Part shown: positions 1 to 9,513 of the stretch, one piece after another
Layout: each line of letters begins with the position of its first letter
How positions within the stretch are numbered: the stretch's first letter is position 1
Source of the DNA: Aphodosoma sp051870875
GTDB lineage: Bacteria > Bacteroidota > Bacteroidia > Bacteroidales > Paludibacteraceae
Direction: 5' to 3'
DNA length: 64,000 nt
Assembly (NCBI GenBank): GCA_051870875.1
Contig: JBJECG010000063.1
Coordinates: 1-64,000, forward strand
Position numbers and translations under genes: made by a program
The notes under the pieces: model-generated
The model's database searches: none
Told to the model about the DNA's origin: nothing
What the model saw: the letters and a program-made list of their open reading frames with translations, nothing else

Positions 1-1214
1 CTGCCTCCGACAAAGATCAGGTCATCGGCCCCGGATTCGGACGCCTTAACGGCATCGGATTTCGCAGCTTCGAGAGCTGCAGCTACAGTAGGATAGGCTT
101 CGCCATGCAGGCCCAAAGACATGCCTCGCTCACGCAATCGCCCGGCATCAAGCGCACGTGGTATCCGTGCGTTTGTGAAATAATAGACTGCATTGCGTGG
201 AAGCTGGTCCAGTATATGGGCAATGTCCTTGTCACCAACCATACCGATGACGATGCGCAGAGTGGAATACCGCTCCCCGGCAAGCTGCCCGACAACGAAA
301 CGCATTCCAGCCTCATTGTGTCCCGTATCGCACACCACACGCGGACAAGAGGACAACGTCTGCCACCGCCCCATAATGCCGGTAAGGCGGCACACATGTG
401 CAAACCCGGACATCACAGCCTGTTCCGGTATGGCAAATCCGAGAGCACGAAGCCGATCAATCACCGTCAGAACGGTACGGCGATTGATATTCTGATAGAT
501 ACCTTTCATCTCACAGTCGGGCAGAACGGCACCTGCCTTCTCCTTGTCGGCAAACCATACAGGCGCCCCCATTTCGGCCGCTTTCCTGCGGAACACGTCC
601 TCCACCTCAGGCTGCGTTTCGCCGATGACAACAGGCACACCCCGTTTGATAATCCCGGCCTTCTCACGTGCAATCGACTGCAATGTCCCGCCGAGCAGAT
701 CGGTATGGTCAAGACTGATATTGGTGATTACAGAAAGTTCGGGCATTATGATGTTGGTACAATCGAGACGGCCACCAAGCCCCACCTCCACAACCGCCAC
801 ATCAACCTCCGCCTTTGCAAAATAATCAAATGCCATGGCAGTTGTCAACTCGAAAAACGACGGATGCAATTCGGCCACCAGTGGCAACGAACGCTCCACA
901 AAAGCACATACATCGGCCTCAGGTATCATCACGCCATTCACGCGGATACGTTCGCGGAAATCCCTCAAATGAGGAGAAGTATAAAGTCCGACCTTGTAAC
1001 CAGATTCGGCAAGCACCGCCGCGACAAGATGCGAACAACTGCCTTTGCCGTTGGTGCCAGCCACATGAATGGTCTTGTAACAACGGTGCCTGTGCCCGAA
1101 ATATTCATCGAGACGATATGTGGTGCCGAGTCCTGTTTTATAGGCGGATTTGCCCACATGCTGGAACATAGGAGCCTGATTATAAAGGATTTCAATAGCT
1201 TCGGAATAATTCAT
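1..1214 (-). CDS. folC: Bifunctional dihydrofolate/folylpolyglutamate synthase (partial, 3' end outside window)
   Basis: Adds glutamate to dihydropteroate and to tetrahydrofolates with ATP in the cytoplasm. The minus strand reads open from here to the window edge. The ATP-binding motif AGTNGKGS lies near residue 50, followed by the Mur-ligase-like segments VEVGLGGRLDCTN and TNISLDHTDLLG, which are typical of FolC. The C-terminal domain carries CDTGHNEAG. The chosen start MNYSEAIEIL matches the usual family N-terminus; an ATG two codons upstream (1220) is also in frame. A TACCTTTG promoter box lies 26 bp upstream and phoH diverges on the other side. The gene continues past base 1, so the stop codon is not seen. 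Confidence 0.95.
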   Translation of the reverse strand, partial: MNYSEAIEILYNQAPMFQHVGKSAYKTGLGTTYRLDEYFGHRHRCYKTIHVAGTNGKGSCSHLVAAVLAESGYKVGLYTSPHLRDFRERIRVNGVMIPEADVCAFVERSLPLVAELHPSFFELTTAMAFDYFAKAEVDVAVVEVGLGGRLDCTNIIMPELSVITNISLDHTDLLGGTLQSIAREKAGIIKRGVPVVIGETQPEVEDVFRRKAAEMGAPVWFADKEKAGAVLPDCEMKGIYQNINRRTVLTVIDRLRALGFAIPEQAVMSGFAHVCRLTGIMGRWQTLSSCPRVVCDTGHNEAGMRFVVGQLAGERYSTLRIVIGMVGDKDIAHILDQLPRNAVYYFTNARIPRALDAGRLRERGMSLGLHGEAYPTVAAALEAAKSDAVKASESGADDLIFVGG

Positions 1215-1239
1215 ACCCATTTTTTGCAATAAAATCGCG

Positions 1240-1247
1240 CAAAGGTA
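1240..1247 (-). promoter_or_regulatory. Promoter -7 box of folC
   Basis: The minus strand reads TACCTTTG, a perfect Bacteroidota TAnnTTTG box, about 26 bp before the folC ATG. No well-spaced TTG is seen upstream. Confidence 0.55.
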
Positions 1248-1354
1248 CAGCTTTTTTTCGTAACTTCGCTGGCAAAATAAGGAAAGAGCAGGCGAAATTT
1301 GCAGAAACCGGCACCCTTTCCCATGTTTCCAACAAACTATAAACCCGGAATGCC

Positions 1355-2695
1355 ATGGCTACAAAAAAATCGACAAAAAAGAATTTCGTACTGGACACCA
1401 ATGTTGTACTCCACGACTACAAAGCCATCTACAATTTTCAGGAAAACGACATCTATCTGCCAATGATGGTGCTTGAAGAACTTGACAAATTCAAGAAAGG
1501 CAACGACCAAATCAACTTCAATGCCCGCCAATTTGCCCGCGAGCTTGACGAGATAGCAGAGAACAAGGATTTCATGACCAAAGGGGCACCGCTCGGCGAT
1601 GGCAAAGGACGCCTCTACGTGATGACACACAACGAGTGGCCCGATGCCATCAGCAACACTTTCAGAGAACGTACAGCCGACCACTACATACTTGCAGCCG
1701 CAATAGTAGTTGCAGCCGCACATCCGGCAGAAAAGACGATATTGGTCACCAAAGACATCAACCTGCGCATGAAAGCCAGAGCCGTAGGTTGCGAAGCAGA
1801 GGACTACATATCAGACAAAGTGACCAACGTGGACATCTTCGAACGCGACCACGAGACTTTTGACCACATACCGGCCGAGCTTGTAGATGCACTCTACTCC
1901 GAAAAAGAGGGTATACCTGCCGCGAAATTTCCATTCAAGGACGATATCGAGGCCAACGACTGCTTCGTTATGAAAAGCGACCGCGCCTCGGTCCTTGCAC
2001 GTCACGTGGCCGTCACCGACACGATACGCAAAGTGGTGAAATCGCGTTCGTTCGGCATCGAACCCCGCAACGCCGAACAGGCTTTCGCCATGGACATACT
2101 GTCGGATCCCGATATACAGCTTGTGGCACTGACAGGCCGTGCCGGTACGGGTAAAACACTCCTTGCTCTTGCCGCCGCACTCGCACAGAACGAAAATTAC
2201 GAACAGGTGATGCTGGCACGTCCTGTAGTGGCAATGTCAAACCACGATTTGGGTGCACTTCCGGGCGATGCAAACGAAAAAGTGGCGCCATATATGCAAC
2301 CGCTCTACGACAACCTCAACGTGATAAAACACGCTCTCTCCTATTCAGGCAAAGAGATAGCCGAACTCGACAAGATGCAACGCGAGAACCGCCTTGTGAT
2401 AGAGGCACTGGCATACATCCGCGGACGAAGCCTGTCAAACACCTATTTCATAGTGGACGAAGCACAGAATCTCACACCGCATGAAGTGAAAACGATAGTT
2501 ACCCGTGCAGGTGAAGGTACAAAGATAGTGTTTACCGGTGACATACACCAGATAGACTCACCTTATCTCGACATGCAGTCCAACGGACTTGTATATCTGA
2601 TAGACAAGATGAAAGGGCAGGATCTTTTCGCCCATGTCAACCTGATAAAGGGAGAACGTTCGGCTCTGTCCGAACTGGCAGGGAACCTGCTTTAA
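1355..2695 (+). CDS. PhoH family ATPase with N-terminal PIN domain
   Basis: 446 residues. The N-terminal part is a PIN ribonuclease-like domain (FVLDTNVVLHD near residue 10 carries the first acidic metal ligand; further acidic residues follow to about 130). The C-terminal half is a PhoH P-loop ATPase with Walker A GRAGTGKT near residue 263, the Walker B-like segment FIVDEAQNLTPHE and the sensor TGDIHQIDSPY. PIN-PhoH proteins are thought to act as RNA-unwinding nucleases in RNA turnover; the exact substrate here is unknown. The gene stands alone, diverging from folC and ending at a strong terminator. The start MATKKSTKKNF is the only plausible one. Confidence 0.93.
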   Translation: MATKKSTKKNFVLDTNVVLHDYKAIYNFQENDIYLPMMVLEELDKFKKGNDQINFNARQFARELDEIAENKDFMTKGAPLGDGKGRLYVMTHNEWPDAISNTFRERTADHYILAAAIVVAAAHPAEKTILVTKDINLRMKARAVGCEAEDYISDKVTNVDIFERDHETFDHIPAELVDALYSEKEGIPAAKFPFKDDIEANDCFVMKSDRASVLARHVAVTDTIRKVVKSRSFGIEPRNAEQAFAMDILSDPDIQLVALTGRAGTGKTLLALAAALAQNENYEQVMLARPVVAMSNHDLGALPGDANEKVAPYMQPLYDNLNVIKHALSYSGKEIAELDKMQRENRLVIEALAYIRGRSLSNTYFIVDEAQNLTPHEVKTIVTRAGEGTKIVFTGDIHQIDSPYLDMQSNGLVYLIDKMKGQDLFAHVNLIKGERSALSELAGNLL

Positions 2696-2822
2696 CCGAT
2701 GAATTGCAGGGAACAAGATTTATTTTCCCCCGGCACCTGCCAACAATCAGGTATTTCATATAATTTATTGAGCGGACAAAAGATACGTAATGTACCTTTC
2801 TGTCCGCTAACAGGAAAAGGGA

Positions 2823-2862
2823 AGGCGGAAGTCCCGGATACAAACCGGACTTCCGCCTTTTT
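2823..2862 (+). terminator. Rho-independent terminator after the PhoH gene
   Basis: GGCGGAAGTCCCGG pairs with CCGGACTTCCGCC (one bulged C, 7-nt loop) and is followed by TTTTT on the plus strand. It lies about 130 bp after the stop and also faces the end of the convergent FtsE-like gene. Confidence 0.85.
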
Positions 2863-2905
2863 GGTTTCACAATATGGCCAAAAGGCAATGACTGCAATGC
2901 CGTCT

Positions 2906-3574
2906 TTATCTGTCCAACGGACATAGTCTGCCGCCGATGCATTCGTAACACTTGGCGGGGAAATGATGCAGGAGTTGTGTGTTGTGTGTGGCCATGATGA
3001 CGGCAGTACCCGATGTCGAAATCGCATGCAACAATGCCACAAGTTCAGAAGCAGTGTCGGGATCAAGATTGCCGGTCGGTTCGTCGGCCAATATCAGTTC
3101 GGGAGAATTGAGCAAAGCCCGGGCAATGACAATACGCTGCTGCTCACCTCCTGAAAGTTGGTGCGGCCACTTGTATCCTTTTTTCGACATGCCTACGGTA
3201 TCAAGCACAAGTGCAATCTGATCTTCTATTTCACGACGGTTCTTCCATCCCGTGGCACGCAGCACGAATTCAAGGTTGTCATTGACACTCCGGTCAGTAA
3301 GAAGCTGGAAATCCTGAAAAACAATGCCTGTTTTGCGTCTTAACATCGGAATGTCACGATTGCGCAGCCTGGTCAGTTCCCAACCGAATATACGGGCCTC
3401 ACCCGTCCTGACCGGAAGTTCGGCATACATTGTCTTCATGAGCGAGCTTTTGCCGGAACCGACTTTTCCGCAAAGATAGACAAACTCACCCTGCTCCAGT
3501 GCAAAGTCCACCCCACCCAACACTTCAATGCCTTCCTGACAGATGTCGACAGCCTTGTATTCCACTATTTTCAT
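2906..3574 (-). CDS. ftsE: ABC transporter ATP-binding protein, FtsE-like
   Basis: 222 residues, the usual FtsE length. Walker A is GKVGSGKSS (about residue 36), the Q-loop lies in GIVFQDFQLL, the signature is LSGGEQQR (about 139) and Walker B is LILADEPTGNLD. FtsE works with the membrane protein FtsX to activate peptidoglycan hydrolases at division. No ftsX is adjacent, so the family assignment rests on sequence alone; a LolD/MacB-type ATPase is the alternative. The ATG at 3574 directly abuts the dispersed repeat at 3575-3630, which leaves almost no room for a separate ribosome-binding site. Confidence 0.85.
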   Translation of the reverse strand: MKIVEYKAVDICQEGIEVLGGVDFALEQGEFVYLCGKVGSGKSSLMKTMYAELPVRTGEARIFGWELTRLRNRDIPMLRRKTGIVFQDFQLLTDRSVNDNLEFVLRATGWKNRREIEDQIALVLDTVGMSKKGYKWPHQLSGGEQQRIVIARALLNSPELILADEPTGNLDPDTASELVALLHAISTSGTAVIMATHNTQLLHHFPAKCYECIGGRLCPLDR

Positions 3575-3630
3575 AAGTAACCCACAAAAAATTGGTTTAT
3601 ATCATCATATTCAAGTAACCGCAATTTTCC
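3575..3630 (-). repeat. Dispersed intergenic repeat, copy R1
   Basis: Read on the plus strand this holds AAGTAACCCACAA, then TCATCATATTCAAGTAAC, then GCAATTTT. The same arrangement recurs at 12825, 25873, 38021 and 48369, with a partial copy at 17752. Homology with R2 continues another 16 bp (CCGG..GCAATGAAT). It lies immediately 5' of the FtsE-like gene. Confidence 0.7.
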
Positions 3631-3862
3631 GGCCGCAATGAATTTTTCGTCTTTCCGGTGCTTTTGGTATTAAATAAAACAGGATACGTCCCTGCAAAAC
3701 AGTCAAACAAGTTTGATGATTTTGCTCCCGACTTCCTCCATTTCAGTTCTATTCACCAGTCATTCTGCCAGCCAAATTCTTTTCTTTATATTCGGTAGAA
3801 CATCTTCCGAAAACAGAGGTTGGCCAGTCTCTGGCAGCTATTTTTTTGCGAATAGCTTAATG

Positions 3863-4549
3863 TCAGTGCTTTACTATCCTGGCTTTGAGTATCTTGATAT
3901 CTTCTACAGGACGGTCGGCAGTACGAGTGGCGACATTGGCAATTTTACCAATGACATCAAAACCCTCCACCACTTCACCAAACACGGTATATTGACCGTC
4001 GAGATGAGGAGTGCCGCCAAAAGTCTTGTAAGTGATGCGTTGCCCATCGGTATAACGGAATGCGGGGTTGCCTGTCGACTGACGGATACGCGCCTCAAAC
4101 ATATCGATCTCACTGTCGGAGAACGTCCTGCCTTCAACTATATAGAACTGGCAACCGCTCGACTCCCGGTTCGGGTTGACCATATCGGCCTGACGGGCTG
4201 CTGCAAGTGCGCCCCGTTTGTGATACAAGGCCGGGAATACTATTTCAGCCGGGATTTTATATCCTACATCGCCTGCCCCCAACCTGGTATTGGCATCGCA
4301 ATCCTTTGACTGGGGATCTCCGGCCTGAATCATAAACTCCTTTATGACACGATGAAAAAGAATACCATCGTAGAAACCGTCTTCAACCAGTTTTATGAAA
4401 TTGTCACGATGCTTCGGAGTTTCATCATAAAGTTTCACTTTTATATCACCCATAGAGGTTTCAAGAAGTACCAGCGTGGCTTCCGGTGTTTTTGCTGCAA
4501 CATTCATAACGATGGAAATTAAAAATGATAATAAAATTATTCGTTTCAT
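3863..4549 (-). CDS. Peptidyl-prolyl cis-trans isomerase, cyclophilin type, exported
   Basis: 228 residues with a signal peptide (MKRIILLSFLISIVMNVAA), so it acts in the periplasm on folding proteins. Cyclophilin signatures are present: FHRVIKEFMIQAGDP gives the catalytic Arg and the Phe/Met/Gln pocket, and QFYIVEGR and YTVFGEVVEG complete the fold. An insertion of about 30 residues around DSEIDMFEARIRQSTGNP is common in Bacteroidales members. It lies 30 bp downstream of the acyltransferase gene on the same strand and is probably co-transcribed with it. Confidence 0.93.
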   Translation of the reverse strand: MKRIILLSFLISIVMNVAAKTPEATLVLLETSMGDIKVKLYDETPKHRDNFIKLVEDGFYDGILFHRVIKEFMIQAGDPQSKDCDANTRLGAGDVGYKIPAEIVFPALYHKRGALAAARQADMVNPNRESSGCQFYIVEGRTFSDSEIDMFEARIRQSTGNPAFRYTDGQRITYKTFGGTPHLDGQYTVFGEVVEGFDVIGKIANVATRTADRPVEDIKILKARIVKH

Positions 4550-4579
4550 AGGAATGGATATAGATTATACTGTTAATAT

Positions 4580-5890
4580 TCAGCGTAATTGTCTGATAAT
4601 TTCACATACGGTATTCCTCAAATCCGACAACCGGCGGCTGCCTTCCAGCCGCCAGTCCGACACAACCCTACGGACAGCCTTTACATAGTCGTGGCAGACC
4701 ATATCGGCAGGCAATGCAAGCAGCAGACAGACCAATGCAGCCCCCCAATGCAGATACGCAAAGGCTATAACCGCCAATAAGACAATAACCAGCGGACAGA
4801 GCAACATGGATATGACAAAACGGTACGAATTGACAAAAGCACGATCTTCGAGATTGTGGGTGGCAAGCCATTGCAGCACAAGTACCGGCAAATCGAGAAT
4901 CATACAGCAAAGGGCGTAAGGAAACAGCAGGATAAGCAACAAAGCCCGCCATATAATTGCGGTCTTCGATTCCGGCCACCGGTATAGCGATTCATCATCG
5001 ATCTTCAGTTCCGATCTCAATTCCGCAAATTCGGACATAGCCGAGAGCAACGATGCGGCCATCTCCGGCTCTGACTTTTTCCAACGATTGACATCATCTA
5101 CAGTCTGACGATTGACCTGCATACGATTGTACGGAGTATCAGAGATCTGCCGTTCTGCCAACAGCCCGGCATTCCGCAAATACGAGAGATCAAGCACAGC
5201 GGCATAATCTCCGTCATCAGGTACACAATGGAACTGCCGCTGCATTCGCGGAGCCAGTTCTACACGAAGAGCATTGACAAGTTCAGGATAGTCCAGACCG
5301 GAATGTGCGTTGACAAAGTCGGATACATCCAAAGCGTCGCCCACATGCACTGCCAACGAATGGCGGTACCGTGTATAGCTTCCGTACTCTATTCCCATCG
5401 GCACAATATATACAGGCTTCCTGCCCTGCAAGGCATCGTTGCACTGAAGGGCAATGCGGAATATGCCTTTGGTAAGAGGCAAGAGGGAATGCTGCATACG
5501 GTGCGTGCCTTCGCTGAATATGCAAAACGGCACGCCAGCCTCGAGGACATGGACAGCCCGCGATATGATTTCTTCATTCTTCTTAAGATTGCCCAAACCA
5601 TCGCGCCGACGCATGATAGGCATTATCTTAAAGAAATACAGCAATTTGGCCACCAGCGGTTTACGGAATATATCGGCACGCGACACAAATACCGTAGGCC
5701 GTTTGGTAGCGGTCAGCACCGTGAGGGCATCCATCAACGCATTGGTATGGTTCGGAGCCATAATGACAGCTCCATCAGCCGGTATTTTGTCGAGACCGAC
5801 ATATTCGACAGGTGCGTATGCCGTGCGGAACCACACATTCATGCAGTGTCGCAGAGATTGGTAAAGAGGGTTTGCCCTTTCAATAGACAT
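4580..5890 (-). CDS. 1-acyl-sn-glycerol-3-phosphate acyltransferase-like protein (PlsC family) with membrane extension
   Basis: 436 residues from the ATG at 5890 (MSIERANPLYQ). A reading 10 codons longer would need a TTG start. The N-terminal acyltransferase domain has the NHTNALMD catalytic His/Asp block (about residue 47) and FSEGTHR, the substrate-phosphate motif. After about residue 300 come hydrophobic segments (ALLLILLFPYALCCMILDL and a second cluster near 380), so the protein is anchored in the inner membrane. It probably esterifies lysophosphatidic acid or a related glycerolipid; the acceptor is inferred. It sits between rpoZ and the cyclophilin gene on one strand. Confidence 0.85.
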   Translation of the reverse strand: MSIERANPLYQSLRHCMNVWFRTAYAPVEYVGLDKIPADGAVIMAPNHTNALMDALTVLTATKRPTVFVSRADIFRKPLVAKLLYFFKIMPIMRRRDGLGNLKKNEEIISRAVHVLEAGVPFCIFSEGTHRMQHSLLPLTKGIFRIALQCNDALQGRKPVYIVPMGIEYGSYTRYRHSLAVHVGDALDVSDFVNAHSGLDYPELVNALRVELAPRMQRQFHCVPDDGDYAAVLDLSYLRNAGLLAERQISDTPYNRMQVNRQTVDDVNRWKKSEPEMAASLLSAMSEFAELRSELKIDDESLYRWPESKTAIIWRALLLILLFPYALCCMILDLPVLVLQWLATHNLEDRAFVNSYRFVISMLLCPLVIVLLAVIAFAYLHWGAALVCLLLALPADMVCHDYVKAVRRVVSDWRLEGSRRLSDLRNTVCEIIRQLR

Positions 5891-6002
5891 ATAATACAAA
5901 TAACTTGAAGAGACAGACAAGCCGGAGCCTAATCCCCCGTCCCGCCTATCTCATACACCTTTCATTCAACACGGATGTGCCTCCCGAGAGATAATCCGAT
6001 CA

Positions 6003-6335
6003 TCAGAAGTCATCTTTCAGCCGAGCCGGATTTTTCCAATAAACCTCACCGGCTTCAAACTCGGCAATGGCACGAAGCGTAGGTTTCGGGAGCTGCTCGT
6101 AATAACGTGAAATCTCAATCTGCTCACGATTCTCAAACACCTCTTCGAAGTTGTCATTGGAAGTTGAGAAATCAGCCAGCTTCTTGTCCAACTCATGTTT
6201 GACATCCACACTGATCTGATTGGCACGTTTGGCCAAAATACGCACTGTCTCGTAGATATTCCCTACCGGCTCACACAGAGCGTTCATATCACGGGTAATG
6301 GTATTGGTCGGAGCATTAATTTTTTTTGAACACAT
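6003..6335 (-). CDS. rpoZ: DNA-directed RNA polymerase omega-like subunit (Rpb6 family)
   Basis: 110 residues from the ATG at 6335 (MCSKKINAPTNTITRD); upstream in-frame codons overlap the bamD end region and look non-coding. The sequence follows Bacteroidetes omega proteins: NIYETVRILAKRANQI is the conserved Rpb6/omega helix, and ENREQIEISRYYEQLPKPT is the lineage-specific C-terminal part. It promotes assembly and stability of RNA polymerase. It lies 84 bp after bamD on the same strand, an order common in Bacteroidales. Confidence 0.85.
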   Translation of the reverse strand: MCSKKINAPTNTITRDMNALCEPVGNIYETVRILAKRANQISVDVKHELDKKLADFSTSNDNFEEVFENREQIEISRYYEQLPKPTLRAIAEFEAGEVYWKNPARLKDDF

Positions 6336-6419
6336 AATACTATATCTGGTTTTATATTTTACTTCATCTTTGGCAGCCTTGATAAGGCACCGCCCAACTC
6401 GGGCATCGGACAAACTTCT

Positions 6420-7226
6420 CTAATCGAGCTTGACCACCTTACGGGCTTCACGCAATATCTTGTCGGCTTCCCTGGCATGTTTGCCTGAAGGGAACTCGTT
6501 GATATACCGATAATATTCATCTATCACCTCGCTGTACCGTTCAATTTTCTTTTCCTGCACCGAAAGTGAGGCTTCGGCCGCTTTTGACCGCAGTATCAAG
6601 AAAAGCAAGTCATCGCGATACGATGTTTCGGGATATTCACGCAACACATTTTCGGCCGTCACCACACATGCCTTATAGTTGTTTCCTCCATACAGGCCCA
6701 GATTGTAATACAGTCTGGAATTCAGGAAACCCTTGTAGGCCAATTTGTCCTCCAATTGGGCCACATATCTGTAACATTCATCCAATTTCCGGCTTTCGGG
6801 ATACAATTCTATAAATTCATAAAACGAACTGATGGCATTGTGGGTTTCGGTTTGGTCGAGACGGGCATCCGGCGATTCAAGATAGTAGCAGTACGCCACC
6901 TTGAAACGCGCCTCTTCAGCATATGTACCTCGCGGGAAATTACGCAGGTAAGCCTGAAAATACTCGCTTGCAGAATAGTAGTTTTTTTGCCCCATATAAG
7001 ATTCAGACAAAAGGTAAAGCAATTCTTCGGCTTGCGGCGTTCCACGGTAATACTGCACTATATCCTCAAACAGCATGGCACTTTTCCCGTATTTTTTCTC
7101 CTGGAAATAATTCTTCCCGGCTGCAAACTTCACTTCCGGATCAGTGGATTTCTGCAACCGGACAAATTCGCCGCAAGACACCAGCAACAATGGCAATAGG
7201 GCTACTATCAGGAGTTTACATTTCAT
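6420..7226 (-). CDS. bamD: Outer membrane assembly lipoprotein BamD
   Basis: 268 residues. A type II signal peptide ends in the lipobox LLVSCG, so the protein is lipidated and sits on the inner face of the outer membrane. The rest is helical TPR-type repeats (YFQEKKYGKSAMLFEDI, YYSASEYFQAYLRNFP, AISSFYEFIELYPESRKL), as in BamD, which partners BamA in inserting beta-barrel proteins. The start at 7226 (MKCKLL) is preferred over a TTG three codons upstream. A good promoter is located about 60 bp upstream. Confidence 0.93.
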   Translation of the reverse strand: MKCKLLIVALLPLLLVSCGEFVRLQKSTDPEVKFAAGKNYFQEKKYGKSAMLFEDIVQYYRGTPQAEELLYLLSESYMGQKNYYSASEYFQAYLRNFPRGTYAEEARFKVAYCYYLESPDARLDQTETHNAISSFYEFIELYPESRKLDECYRYVAQLEDKLAYKGFLNSRLYYNLGLYGGNNYKACVVTAENVLREYPETSYRDDLLFLILRSKAAEASLSVQEKKIERYSEVIDEYYRYINEFPSGKHAREADKILREARKVVKLD

Positions 7227-7286
7227 AACGGACAATATAAATCAAGTCATGGACGGATACTGCTGTCACCCGAACACTTTGAAAGG

Positions 7287-7317
7287 CAAAGTTAATAAAA
7301 AGTCGTTATATATACAA
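7287..7317 (-). promoter_or_regulatory. Promoter of bamD-rpoZ
   Basis: The minus strand has TTG at 7317-7315, a 20-bp spacer and TAACTTTG at 7294-7287, matching the Bacteroidota housekeeping promoter. Confidence 0.75.
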
Positions 7318-7467
7318 TAGCACGCCAAAAGAGCACGGAACGTCAAGAAAACAGGCTCATCCAACCTGTCCATACCAACCGGACGTGATATGCTCCGAAA
7401 ATGTCGGCGGTGCACCGGGCAACATACCCCGGGACACCGCCGGCATTTCCTCCAACGGATTGGATTT

Positions 7468-9144
7468 TCATTCGCCATCATTCAACCTTCCGGTCGCATG
7501 CTCCAACAAGAGAGTCATGGTTGGCTGGTCGCATATTTCCGGCGGGCCGAAATATTGTACCGGACCCGGATATACGTATGAGGCAGACGAATCAGCCCAT
7601 TCGGCACGGTGTGCGGCGAAATACCTGAACGGGGCCGCTTCAAGACTTACCAACGCCTTACGGATGACAGGTTTCATTTCGCCGTGGCGCCGTTCGATAT
7701 TCATCATCATGGTTATCGGTATTCCGCCGGGGATCCAATCGGAAGCCGGAGCCGTAAGATTGCGTATATTGGACATATATCCGGTCTTGCCCTCAGCTAT
7801 GAGGATGGCGGCCGTATATCCCAGCGAGTAGCAGTAATCAGCATCGAAATTGGACGGTAAAGCGCAGCGGCCTTCGTATCCGAAGAAGTGGCTGACGGTG
7901 GCGAACTTACCTTTGTAGATACCTTCTGCCTTGAGTTTCGCCAACTTTTTGGCTGTCATTTCGATGAGGAGTTTTTCGGTTTCGATGAGTGACAGCTGCA
8001 CGTTGCCGTGAGGGTCGCGGTCGAGCATTAGCTGGCGTGCGATGCCCCGTGGCAAGTCGGTATAAGTGGCTGCACTTTCAGGGGTGAGTTTTTCCTTGAC
8101 GTACCGGCGTTTGTCTTCATCGGAAGTCAAGGCATTGAATTCGTCGTTAGCGGCGAGCAGTTCGTTGAGTTCGGCGATGAGTTTCTTCATTGCCGGCATG
8201 AACTCAATAAGACCTTCGGGGATTAGTACGGTGCCGAAGTTCTGGCCGTGACCGGCACGCTTCACCACCATTCCCACTATATCATCGACTACATCGTTCA
8301 GTGTCATGTTTTTTGCCAGTACCTCTTCACCGATGATACACATGTTGGGCTGTGACTGCAAAGCGCACTCCAACGTGATATGTGAAGCCGAACGTCCCAT
8401 AAGCCGTATGAAATGCCAGTATTTCTTGGCCGAATTGGCATCGCGCTGGATATTGCCGATCAGTTCGGAATAGACTTTACAAGCGGTATCAAAACCAAAA
8501 GAGGTTTCTATCATATCGTTTTTCAAGTCGCCGTCAATCGTCTTAGGGCAACCGATAACCTGAATACCGGCATTTTTCTGCATGAAATATTCGGCCAGAA
8601 TGCAGGCATTGGTGTTGGAGTCATCTCCACCGATAATGACTATCGCCTTAATGTCAAGCGATTTGCAGATCTCTATGGCGCGGTCGAACTGACGTTCTTC
8701 CTCCAACTTTGTTCGCCCCGAGCCGATGATATCGAAGCCGCCGGTATTGCGGTACTCGTCTATGATTCCGGCTGTAAGTTCCACATACAGATGGTCTACC
8801 AGGCCACTGGGGCCTCCCAGAAATCCGTACAGACGATTGTCGGGATTGAGACGTTTGAGGCTGTCGAAAAGGCCGGACATCACATTGTGCCCGCCTGGAG
8901 CCTGGCCTCCTGAAAGTATCACGCCAACATTCATGACGGGATATTCCCGACGAACCCCGGCATGAGCCCGTTCAAACCTAATAACAGGCATGCCATACGT
9001 ATTCGGGAACAAATCTTTGATTTCTGCCTGGTTGTCGACTGAAGCCGTAGGTTTGCCCCCAACAATCACAATGCTTCCACGCAACGCATCGGGCAATTTG
9101 GGCTGATAATTCGCCCTTGCCAATTGCAACGGACTTTTTTTCAT
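7468..9144 (-). CDS. pfp: Diphosphate--fructose-6-phosphate 1-phosphotransferase (PPi-PFK)
   Basis: 558 residues from MKKSPLQLARANYQ; a longer form starting at 9195 is unlikely because homologues begin here. It phosphorylates fructose 6-phosphate with pyrophosphate instead of ATP, reversibly, in glycolysis. GGDDSNTNACILAEYF carries the Asp that marks PPi specificity (ATP enzymes have Gly there). MGRSASHITLECALQ is the fructose-phosphate loop and PKTIDGDL gives the catalytic TIDGD. The length agrees with the long bacterial/plant-type PPi enzymes. It has its own promoter at 9288-9318 and a leader of about 140 nt. Confidence 0.95.
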   Translation of the reverse strand: MKKSPLQLARANYQPKLPDALRGSIVIVGGKPTASVDNQAEIKDLFPNTYGMPVIRFERAHAGVRREYPVMNVGVILSGGQAPGGHNVMSGLFDSLKRLNPDNRLYGFLGGPSGLVDHLYVELTAGIIDEYRNTGGFDIIGSGRTKLEEERQFDRAIEICKSLDIKAIVIIGGDDSNTNACILAEYFMQKNAGIQVIGCPKTIDGDLKNDMIETSFGFDTACKVYSELIGNIQRDANSAKKYWHFIRLMGRSASHITLECALQSQPNMCIIGEEVLAKNMTLNDVVDDIVGMVVKRAGHGQNFGTVLIPEGLIEFMPAMKKLIAELNELLAANDEFNALTSDEDKRRYVKEKLTPESAATYTDLPRGIARQLMLDRDPHGNVQLSLIETEKLLIEMTAKKLAKLKAEGIYKGKFATVSHFFGYEGRCALPSNFDADYCYSLGYTAAILIAEGKTGYMSNIRNLTAPASDWIPGGIPITMMMNIERRHGEMKPVIRKALVSLEAAPFRYFAAHRAEWADSSASYVYPGPVQYFGPPEICDQPTMTLLLEHATGRLNDGE

Positions 9145-9287
9145 CTTTTTAGACAAAACTTTATTGACAAGCAGCCCACAATGATCAGTTAACATGATTT
9201 ATGCCAATACATGTAAAATCCGGGGCTGCAATACGGCATGCAAACATACCGTCAATAGTACAATATTAAATTCTGATTTTCCAATTG

Positions 9288-9318
9288 CAAAGGTAAATAA
9301 TAAATTCTATACATACAA
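9288..9318 (-). promoter_or_regulatory. Promoter of the PPi-PFK gene
   Basis: The minus strand shows TTG (9318-9316), a 20-bp spacer and TACCTTTG (9295-9288). The 9145-9590 gap otherwise holds AT-rich DNA and the terminator at 9514-9558. Confidence 0.8.
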
Positions 9319-9513
9319 TAAACATGCGAGCAATTTGCCGTATTATTTTTGAAAACAACGCTATGCCAACATGTTAGGCCCAATGCAACTTTACATGTCG
9401 ATGTCAGCGCACAAAGCTGCAAAAATATCGTATAAAATACAATAAGTACCGGCATTAAACGCATATACATTACAACTTCACGGCACAGTCCGAGTTCTTA
9501 CTACCATACACAA

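Noticed and set aside
105..1232. 375-residue plus-strand open frame
   Set aside because: It is antisense to folC, whose motifs are intact on the minus strand; the frame is rich in His/Arg/Cys as shadows are.
3823..3835. Small GCCAG/CTGGC hairpin after the cyclophilin gene
   Set aside because: A five-bp stem with no U-tract in the direction of transcription is too weak to call.
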